Source: Coriolopsis trogii (taxonomy: Eukaryota; Basidiomycota; Agaricomycetes; Polyporales; Polyporaceae). Taken from it: a stretch of DNA of 64,000 nt. How positions within the stretch are numbered: position 1 is the stretch's first letter; each line of letters begins with the position of its first letter. The notes under the pieces are model-generated. The model made no database searches. It worked only from the letters and a program-made list of their open reading frames with translations, and had not been told where the DNA came from. Where the stretch lies: contig JAHYIO010000003.1 of NCBI GenBank assembly GCA_020543525.1, positions 3,472,001 to 3,536,000 of the forward strand. Direction: 5' to 3'. Below, piece after piece: positions 55,971 through 64,000 of this stretch. The translations under genes and the position numbers were made by a program.

Positions 55971-57366
55971 CTGATCTCTTCGCCGCCGAGTCAAGCTACG
56001 ACGCGCAGCAGAGTTCAGTAGGGGGGTAAATCCATATTCAGCTGACGGAACTTGGAGTCGGAGCAGGTTGATACTGTCAGAATTAGCGATGTCGTGTTTG
56101 TCGTATCGAGTGTTGAGTAGCCAGATCCCAGTAAATGTATACGAACGTTGACGCCCTAATATGCTGTGAAGTTCGCCGGTCAGACATGGCGCACGAGTCT
56201 GAAGTGAGATCAATTACTTGGGACCAACGCGGTGGACAAGCGTGAGTTGACCGGTATAGACTCAAAATTTGACACGTATTGTGTTATCCGCACTGTCGCC
56301 GCCTCTGACAGAGTATGGAGTCGATTCGAATGAGTCCACGCGAATGATCGGAACTTTATAGATCCAAGTTCACTCACCATGGCTGCCCGTCTCCAAAGTC
56401 GACACCACAAGTGACTGGTGGGAGCCTGGGGTTCGGAGGAAGTCCGAAGGAGAGCGCAGGCGGGCTGGGAGCCACTCGCTGGCAGTCCGGATGTCGACGC
56501 GCCGCATGGTGGCCTCTAGATGTCACATACGCCTTCAGGCACAGCAACGGCACCCAGAAACGAGGTCGACTGGACTCCGGCCGGTCGGCGGGAACTTGAA
56601 GAGAACGAGAATGTGCGTGAGTGAGTGGGCAGCCTGCCTGGATAAAGTACACTCACCTTTGCTTCTCTCAGTCCACATCATGCACTAGAGCTTCGGCAAC
56701 TGTGATGTACTGCACCAGTTCAACTAACTCTGGTTTGGCAATATGACGTTGTGTGTACTGCGATTTATTGCCCAGGTAGTATGGATGTCAACTCGGTGGA
56801 ACCTAACTCGGTATCAGGCGCAGTCTTACCTTTCACCCCGCCTCTATACTCGCAGCATACTGGAATTCACAACGAATGAGCAAATTGTTGCCTCTTCAGA
56901 TTCCAAGAGCGTATGTTGAACCTAGCCTACTAGATCCTGTTACGAACGTCCACTCTTCGGCGGCGCGGTGTCTCTGGGGAGAGTGAGGCTCAGTGGTCAC
57001 TGACTCGTGTTGTACGGCTACGCTTGCAAAACGCCTCCTCGATACCCGCTCTTTCAGGGACGGAAGGTATGGATGAAGGATCAGATATCGCGCTCCGTAT
57101 GTGTAGACGCCGGTGAAATCGAATCGGAGCTGGCACGTGCTTCTCTGCCACGTGCCACCGGGTGGCAGTAGCAAACCCGCCTGTTTGCGATCGAATCTTG
57201 ATCTCGAGCTTATATGATCCCCGACACAAAAATGACACTACATAGTCATAGATCACATCCTACTCAAACTCAACGTACAACCAACTAACCACGCTACGAA
57301 CAAAACACTACGTCAACCTCTCTAGCATCTCGCATTCTGGATCTTAGGACGACATGAGATTGCCCT
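55971..57366. other. Intergenic region up to hydrophobin H6
   Basis: Frames at 56374-56652 and 56896-57256 (minus) show no family. The right end includes the H6 3' flank with GAGCTTATATGA at 57206-57217 and the CAACTAACCAC block near 57282. Confidence 0.45.
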
Positions 57367-57800
57367 TCAGAGGGTGATAGGGACACAGCCAATAGCAATG
57401 AGGCCGTTCTAGAGGCATATATCAGTACACTGAGGTGAGCAAAGGGTGCCTGGGGTAGATGAGACAACTTACGTGGCTGTTGTCAGTGCAGGTAACGGCG
57501 GTGGAGGAGCCACAGCCCTCGCCGACACCAACGACGGTGATCGGGGAGCAGTTGATGCCGACGAGAACGTTAACATCCTGGACGACAATACCGAGCAGTC
57601 CCAAGAGCTTGCTAGCAGCAGGGGATGACGCCTAGTAGAAGCGATGTCAGTAAGTAGCGCGCGAGAGGTCGGGCGAACACACTTACCGGCGAGGTGGTCG
57701 CGCAGCACAGATCAGTGCCGGTGCGGACCTCGAGGGGCGTGGCGACCGCAAGAAGGGGGATGGCAGCGATAGCAAGAGCGGCGACGCGAGAGAAGATCAT
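57367..57800 (-). CDS. Six-cysteine hydrophobin H6
   Basis: Exons 57687-57800, 57473-57631 and 57367-57408 give 104 residues. The signal peptide is [20 protein letters not shown], the only copy with MIFS. It has a short pre-doublet region (VRTGTDLCC) compared with the Gly/Ser stretch of H2-H5. Cysteines: TDLCCATTSP, GINCSPITVVG, GEGCGSSTAVTC (Thr at the C6 position) and AIGCVPITL. The third exon starts AAC (HNGLIAIG). It groups with H7 by the RTGTDLCCATTS region. Confidence 0.93.
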
Positions 57801-58926
57801 GTTGCTTGGAGATGGGAGATGCTGGGAAGCTCAGAGCAAAGGACGACCTGGGTTTTCGACCTGGTGAATCTCTGTCTTGTCTGTGAGTCTTTATACGTTT
57901 GCAGTGCGAGAGGCGCGCTGAATGCGATAGAAGGCTCCCCGGATGCAGTTTCCCACCCCAACGATGTACCTGTATGTCAGAACGTACGTTGTCAGAACTA
58001 CATCATCGTCATAGTCTCGCAGACGTCACAGGGGCCTCTCTGATTTGTTGGCTGTCGTCGCGCGCACAATCGGCGCAGCCTACTCCTCCAGCGATTCCTG
58101 TAAGGACAAAGCATGTACCAGCAGAAGGTGGAGCTATCTTCGTTCCATCCTTGCTGACGGTTTAGACCGGCGAGAAGGGTGTCGAAGTGCGCCGATACCA
58201 AGCCATCGGTAGGCATCGTCAAGCCTATACGAAATATTCTCTTCTAATTGAAAGATCTTTGCGCTCACCCTTTATCCTCCGCCTATCGAGCGACGTGTAT
58301 ATTGAGCTGCCATGAGATTCTTCGCTGCGACGATGTCACCAACGTCGGTTAGCAGGTCGGGTCTGTTCTTGGCGTATTCAGCGGGGATTGGGACGAGGAT
58401 TGATTGGAAGAACTCTCCAAGGTTCAGTATGAACGTCTTCTATACGCCGGTCCTTACCTCTCCGCCCTGTCTGGCAGTAATCGGATCGACGCATGACAGA
58501 TGCGCCGTGCCGTGCCTTCTCAGCGCGTCCAACGACGGTTCGGCCACCCTGGCGGTAGAGTTTGTACGGTACCATCGAAGGATGGGGCGGATCGAAGCTC
58601 GCATTTTTCCACGGATGGAACTCGGCCGAGGGGGGAAACTTAACAGGTAAGTCAGAAATAGTAGACGAATCGTCACTGAGAATTCCTGATGTTCAAGGCA
58701 GTTGTGTGCGTCAGCCGCATATTTAGGTTGGAAGGCTTGCATCCTGTCAATCTCGATTACGGAGCTTATGTGACACACTCAGGCAAAACAAGGAAGACAA
58801 CAGGCACGATACGCGGCCACGTCATATTCAATCTCGATATACGGTCAACCACAACGGATAAATCTATCTGTTACAGCGGACTCTCCCACCTCTCGGATTC
58901 TCTCAGTACTATACGACGATGCTCGT
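57801..58926. other. Array spacer between H6 and H7
   Basis: It holds the H6 promoter and, at 58762-58774, the GAGCTTATGTGAC motif of the H7 3' flank. No gene is seen. Confidence 0.45.
58020..58034 (-). promoter_or_regulatory. CRE-like block upstream of H6
   Basis: Gene-strand reading CCCCTGTGACGTCTG, 220 bases before the ATG, full consensus. Confidence 0.68.
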
Positions 58927-59366
58927 TCAGAGGGTGATAGGGACACAGCCAATGGAGATAAGACCGCCCTGTGCATAAGCTCAGCATGTGAGTATGCGGT
59001 TCCGTGTTTCGAGCGCAGATACTCACGTGGCTGTTGTCCGTGCAGGAGACAGCAGTGGAAGAGCCGCAGCCACTGTTGCCGACACCGACGACGGTGATCG
59101 GAGAGCAGTCGATGCCGACGAGGACGTTGACGTCCTGGACGACCACGTCGAGCAACTTCAAGAGCTTGCTAGCAGCAGGGGCCGACGCCTAACAGCGAGA
59201 ATGGTCAGTTTCCCTGTCTCCACGGCGAGGACTCAGACGAGAGCAGTAGTACCGTCGAGGTGGTAGCGCAGCACAGATCGGTGCCGGTGCGGGCCTCGAG
59301 GGGCGTGGCGGCCGCAAGAAGGGGGGCAGCAGCGATGGCGAGAGCAGCGACGCGAGAGAACATCAT
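58927..59366 (-). CDS. Six-cysteine hydrophobin H7
   Basis: Exons 59253-59366, 59027-59188 and 58927-58968 give 105 residues. The signal peptide is [20 protein letters not shown]. Cysteines: TDLCCATTST, GIDCSPITVVG, SGCGSSTAVSC (Ser at the C6 position) and SIGCVPITL. The second exon is one codon longer than in the sisters (GNSGCGSS). Read without splicing, the frame extends upstream through the leader, but the MMFS start matches the family. The leader element GTTCGACCTG is at 59421-59430 (plus-strand reading). Confidence 0.93.
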
Positions 59367-60720
59367 CTTGCTTGTAGAGGCTGATATGCTGAAGAGCTGA
59401 GAGAAAGGGCGATTGGAGTTGTTCGACCTGATGAGTCGTCGTGAGTCTCTGCATCTCTTATACAACTCTCAAAGCCTGTTTGTCTTTGTCTGCACCCTCA
59501 GATACCTCGGAGGCAGTAGTGAGTGGCCGTACTTGTATATCGGAACACATGTCGTCAAAGATGCATCATGGTATCGCCCAAGTACAGACGTCACAGGGGT
59601 TTGTCTGCGACCGCTTCGTGGTTCTCGAGAACCAGCACGGCGTACTCCAAGGAACCCTTGTATGGGTAAAACACATAGGTCACCCGCAATTGCGTCCGAC
59701 TCGGCGTCGTCTGATGATACGGTCCAAGAGCCTGACCAACTCTGGATCCGATCCAAGCCGCCCAAGTATTATTGCTCTCGCCCTCTTCCGCTGGTAGGCA
59801 ATGCCTCATGTTTGACAGATACTCCACCCCCAGCACGACTTCCTGTTTACGACCTATATCTCCAGCCTATCCGGAAACGTAGAAGACATGCTCGCCCGAG
59901 ACATCCCGCGGAGGCGACGTCACATACGTCAGTGCTGCGCCTACAAACGGGGATTGGGTGGTCGCGAGGCACCTCGGTTCCGGAGCGTGTCTGTTTGGAA
60001 ACACCCGTGGTCGCAGCCCCTGTGATGAGCAACGGGTGTCGTAATGACGATCTATTCGGAGAACACTCGGAGGTGAGCAGTCACACCTGTCGCGTCTCGA
60101 TAGTTCAACGTTCAACAACTGACGAAAGGGTGAACTTGAAGCCCAGCGGCTTGACTGCGCTGTTCATCCCGAATCACCGGAAAGAAGCGCACCAAAACAC
60201 GGGGTACGAACTGTACCATCTCACCTTCATATTGCCTACAGAATACGCGGACACATCAAGCCGACGTGGTGGAGCAAATGCGGTCCCGTCTTCTGGGCAT
60301 CCGAATCCAGGGATTTGGACACCGCGTGTCCTCTTGGGTGGAAGTAGATTTCAGTATGTGACGCGTCCCAAAAAAGAGTGAAAGCCGTGAGTAAAGTCGT
60401 TGACTGTGCGAAGAAGAGTTGAGCTCAGATACACGTTGAACAGGCGTGCACCATTGGCACCCGCGCGCAAAACGCGTAGCGTCACAGTCATCTGCTCGCA
60501 TTACTTGCCCAAAAATGATGCGAATCCTCTCTGAATCTGGATAGAGCTTATATGACTGCCCGACACCCACACAGTGCACAAAAGGCATAACTCAGATCAC
60601 ATCACATTCAACGTCGAACGCACGGTCAACTAACCACTGTCCTATGACACACAATACAACGGGACTCCAGCATCTGGAGTTAGATATGCACTACGTGTAT
60701 ACTACGAGTTCTCCGCCCGT
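59367..60720. other. Array spacer between H7 and H8
   Basis: It contains the H7 promoter, the distal 5'-flank block 59800-59990 shared with H5, and the H8 3'-flank motif GAGCTTATATGAC at 60544-60556. The long plus-strand frame 59413-60381 lies across these non-coding blocks and is not taken as a gene. Confidence 0.5.
59585..59599 (-). promoter_or_regulatory. CRE-like block upstream of H7
   Basis: Gene-strand reading CCCCTGTGACGTCTG, 219 bases before the ATG, identical to the H6 block. Confidence 0.68.
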
Positions 60721-61156
60721 TTAGAGGGTGATGGGAATGCAGCCAATGGAAATGAGATTGCCCTGTGTCCGAGGTGAGCATGCGTTAGAGCATGTAACGC
60801 GAAAGGGGACACTCACGTAGCTGTTATCCGTACAGGAGACGGTAGTAGAAGAGCAGTCGCCGCTTCCAACACCAATGACGGTGATGGGGGAGCAGCCGAT
60901 GCCGACGAGAACGTTCAGGTCCTGAAGGACGATACCAAGGAGGCCGAGGATGACACCAGCCCCGGCGCTAGAGGCCTAGTATCACGGTAAGCGTAGCTCG
61001 CGTCTAGGAGACGAAGTCATTTGAGCTCACCTCCTCAACGCTCTTGCAGCAAAGCGGGGTGCCGCTGCTACCACCGCCACGAACCTCGAGGGGGGTGGCG
61101 GCCGCAAGAAGGGGAGCGGAGACGATAGCCAGAGCAGCGACGCGAGAGAACATCAT
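60721..61156 (-). CDS. Six-cysteine hydrophobin H8
   Basis: Exons 61031-61156, 60817-60975 and 60721-60762 give 108 residues. The signal peptide is [20 protein letters not shown]. Cysteines: [31 protein letters not shown] (Ser at the C6 position) and SIGCIPITL. It is the most diverged array member: CCKSVEE and [20 protein letters not shown] recall the canonical gene at 35258 (CCNSVER), and NSYGNLISIG replaces NSHGGLI. C1 is absent here too. TATA box near 61242-61247 and leader element 61206-61215. Confidence 0.93.
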
Positions 61157-61374
61157 GTTGAGCTTGGAATGCTAGAGAACTGTGGGATGAAGGGCGACTG
61201 GGAGTGTTCGACCTGGAGAATCTCCGTCTTCCTCGCTCTCCTTTATAGAATTTCTTGAGGTCATTGGCAGCTCTATCACCAGACCGCTCTTTGTGTGCTG
61301 TCACAGCCGCGCGCCTGAGTTTCCACATCCTTGGACACCAAGTCCTTCACCTGGCATCATCGAACTGCCAAGTA

Positions 61375-61389
61375 CAGGCGTCACTGAGG
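61375..61389 (-). promoter_or_regulatory. CRE-like block upstream of H8
   Basis: Gene-strand reading CCTCAGTGACGCCTG, 219 bases before the ATG. TGACG is kept, with two flanking changes. Confidence 0.55.
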
Positions 61390-62432
61390 CAACACGATGC
61401 GACTCACAACTCCATCGTCCAATGTCTGCTGGACGTGGCGCGCCTAACCGCTTAACCCACGCAGTGTACTGCATAAGGCTCACGAGTTAGGACAAGCCCA
61501 ACACCGGCAGCCAGAAGAAGCTAGCCTCACCTCACCCTCGCGCCTCCAAGCCGTCGGGAAGTAGGGATATTCCAGAGTGACAGGCACGCGAACTCTCGTA
61601 CAATGACAGTTACTCCACCCGCCGCATGTCCTGACTGCTCATGAACACTATCTTCAGTCTATCTTGTGACTGAGAAGACATTCTCACGTCATATGCTCCG
61701 GGGTGTAAGGATCTCAAAATCTTTCCTCCGCTGTCAGGACGCGTCGACAAAGAGACATCGTGTTCGTGCTAGTGTCTCGGTTCCGGAATGTGTGACACTA
61801 CGTGTGTATGAACTCACGACTCGTGTCATCATCCACCAGGTGTCGAAAGCGAAGGTTAATGTTGAGCATAAATGAGAGGTGAGTGGTCTACGTCCGAGCG
61901 GTACGGTTGAGGATACTGACGTTATTGACGGCGCTGACGGCGAATTCCCGCCTCTTGCATTTCTTCGCCAACTGCAGAAAATTGATATGAGGTGTTACTG
62001 GGGATCAAATTTCGGCATGAGACAAAGCGGGCATAAATGTCAGGGCAACGCCGGTACGTCTTCTCTGTCCTCCTGTCTTCGCGTGCTGTAGGTGAGAGAT
62101 GGTCAGACCAGTCAACATACAAAGATCCGAAGCGCCTCGGCACTATATGTCATAATACCTGTCATCCCCACGCAATCAGCGGCTCTCCTTGTTCCTTCAT
62201 TGTGCTGGACGTTCTCAGACTGTCGACAGAATCTGGGACGCGACACTATAGCCATAGACGGCATGCATGCATCCGCCCAAGACCCGCACCAGCCGCGCTG
62301 TGCATAAGCAGTGACCTAATTGAATTCAACGAACGAAACATACCGAGCGCTGATCGATTTCAACAAAGTTCAACTGTCTATTGCAAGGCGGGCGCGCTGC
62401 GGGCGGGGACTGCCTGCATACCGCCTGATCTA

Positions 62433-62447
62433 CCCCTGTGACGTCTG
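62433..62447 (+). promoter_or_regulatory. Orphan CRE-like block, plus orientation
   Basis: CCCCTGTGACGTCTG, the full array consensus, but on the plus strand with no hydrophobin within the next 1.5 kb to the right. Confidence 0.45.
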
Positions 62448-62623
62448 GGGACCTCGTACCCTATTGTAGCCTTGCTCCGATAGCCTCCAGGTCTGAGACG
62501 ATGTTCAGCGAGCAGCGACTCCGGATAAGACCAGCACGGCGGTGAGATAATCGAACAGTAACGACTACCAAATCCTCTTAGGACACTGCACCCGAGATGG
62601 TCGAGTGAAGCAGAAGTTCGAAG

Positions 62624-64000
62624 TCACGCTCTCCGCGCCTTCGACTTCCGCCTCTCCGCGCCTTCGAATTCTTCCACCTGCGGCGCACCATCTACGTGCG
62701 AGGCACAGAGAAGTGACAGGGAGTGGAGCAAGCTGGAGAGACTGACAGCAGTGGCGATTATACTATCCCAGGGATGCAGCGGACTGAAGCCAGACACGGA
62801 CGTAGCACAAAGAGAAGTGGGCGAAGTTACGCTGAGAGATGCGACGCGCAGCGGCGTGCCAGGCCCGCCACCATTGAGCGACTCTGACGGAGGGCGTGAG
62901 CGCACCAGCCCTTCGCTTCATCTCCCGCCTTCTCCTCGCCTCCGTGTATTTTACAATACCCGCATTATCCGACAGTTGCAGCCCCAGCATCGATAAATGG
63001 AAGCTCAGGAGATGTACCCGCCGTAGTTTTTGGAATAGACCACGCTTGTCTTCCAAGTCGTATGAGATATGCAGCAGCCTGGCCCACCGGGCGACTCACT
63101 CGAGGTGTTCTCCCGCAAGCTTTGCTAGTCTCCAACACCTTCAGCCGAATTTTTTTTCTTTTGCAAACTCTCTCGACTCTGGCGGTCACCAGGCGTGCAC
63201 CCGAGGCGCATTCGGCAATACATGATAGTACTACGCACCTCCGTCTGTGTTCCACTCTTGTCACATCATTGACATGAATGGTTACTAGTTGATCTCAGGC
63301 CTCCCGGAGGTACTTCACCATACGGCGATCGTTCCCGATAATGGCGGCGGCATCAGAAAGTCCCCCTTTCTCTGAATGTCTGGAGGCGCGCCACGCGCCT
63401 GTTCTTGGCCTCTCTAGGCTCGTTTCTGCATAACCTGTTACTTTTCCCCTGGGTACGCAGGAGAGCAAAGTATCCCACTCACCTGTTCAGCCATTCCCAC
63501 TACATGCACAGAAAGTCAGTTTTACGGTAGATATGCAGGAAAAGAGCTGCTCGTCGTCCGCGGCGGCGTCGTGCATATGTATTTGATCGGAGCTCGACCC
63601 CATCGGGGCATGGACAGCGGCGCGTAAGCCATCACATAGTGGGTAAATCGTCCGGGTCGACCGCCTCGCAATGTAGGGGAGCCAACAGGGGAATCCGTGA
63701 AAAGTCTGAGCTATCCAGTTTCGGAGGGAATCTGGGCTATATCGTCGACGATAGCTTGCACAATTGTGAGGCCTCATCTTCTCCAGTTTCCGGTGAGACG
63801 TCTCAGTGAGTAGAACGTGTTCAGCAATGTGGAGCAGTACCATAGGTGAGTAGTCCGCTCTTGAGTACGATCAGATCTTTGGAAGACGCCACCCGCGTTT
63901 AAGTATTATACTGTGCCGATCACCGTAGTTTGTCGGGGATCGAATCACCCCCTACGACTATTAGAACTCAGATATATCGGACCCTGGCGGAGACTAAAAG
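62624..64000. other. Right end of window, no gene supported
   Basis: Open frames around 62624-63277 on both strands have no recognisable motif or consistent splice sites. A gene continuing past the right edge cannot be excluded. Confidence 0.35.

Larger units (their letters stand above)
61157..62623. other. H8 upstream region, no further gene seen
   Basis: Promoter of H8 (CRE-like block 61375-61389). A second CRE-like block in the opposite direction lies at 62433-62447 without an adjacent hydrophobin. No coding sequence is supported. Confidence 0.45.

Noticed and set aside
56896..57256. 88- and 92-codon minus-strand frames upstream of the H6 3' end
   Set aside because: They overlap the 3'-flank motif common to the array and show no homology between units.
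59413..60381. 322-codon plus-strand open frame
   Set aside because: It crosses the H7 leader, promoter and distal flank, which are non-coding blocks in the sister units where the frame is broken. It has no family motif and no splice-supported neighbours.
63930..63990. tRNA-like GGGGATCGAATCACCCC near the right edge
   Set aside because: A T-arm-like hairpin is present but no acceptor stem, D-arm or anticodon arm can be built around it.
1..64000. CRISPR arrays, bacterial operons, rRNA genes
   Set aside because: No regularly spaced short repeats or rRNA signature; intron-rich genes show a eukaryotic nuclear genome.

Overview
The window reads as nuclear DNA of a filamentous basidiomycete, most likely an Agaricomycete. 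Genes are split by short introns of about 50-75 bases with GTRNGY donors and CTAAC/CTAAT-like branch sites. There are class I-type hydrophobins, a DUF6533 membrane protein, kinase-like proteins of basidiomycete type, P450 paralogues and a pogo/Fot1-like transposon. I assign no species. All gene models were made by eye from splice signals and reading-frame continuity, so internal exon edges may be off by a few bases, and function calls rest on remembered family motifs.

Layout. (1) 1-7003: a starch-degrading pair, a secreted GH13 alpha-amylase (minus strand, cut by the left edge) and a secreted GH31 alpha-glucosidase (plus strand), head to head with an intron-containing tRNA-Gln(UUG) between them. 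(2) 7304-12522: an AIM9-like phosphotransferase-fold protein, an unrecognised multi-exon gene and a single-exon kinase-like protein, all on the minus strand. (3) 13340-28500: three cytochrome P450 genes. The outer two are a recent inverted segmental duplication including promoter and 3' flank; between them lie a third, diverged P450, a 2OG-Fe(II)-oxygenase-like protein and an atypical NAD(P)-dependent reductase/epimerase. (4) 28978-33154: a single-pass membrane protein with an in-frame stop, a small Cys-motif protein and a DUF6533 multi-pass protein. (5) 35258-40008: an eight-cysteine class I hydrophobin and a large Rap1-like telomere protein with two Myb modules. (6) 40498-61156: an array of seven hydrophobin paralogues on the minus strand plus one ghost locus. 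It is split into a group of four and a group of three by about 10 kb that holds a complete 2.97-kb pogo-like transposon and two small genes. (7) 61157-64000: nothing coding that I can support.

The most unusual feature is the hydrophobin array. All seven array members have six cysteines instead of eight. The two missing positions are C1 and C6, which in known hydrophobins are disulfide partners. All seven share a promoter layout: a CRE-like TGACGT block 200-231 bases upstream of the ATG, a TATA box near -90 and a CAGGTCGAAC element near -60. One further unit (41767-42510) keeps both flanks but has lost the coding sequence almost exactly between start and stop codon.
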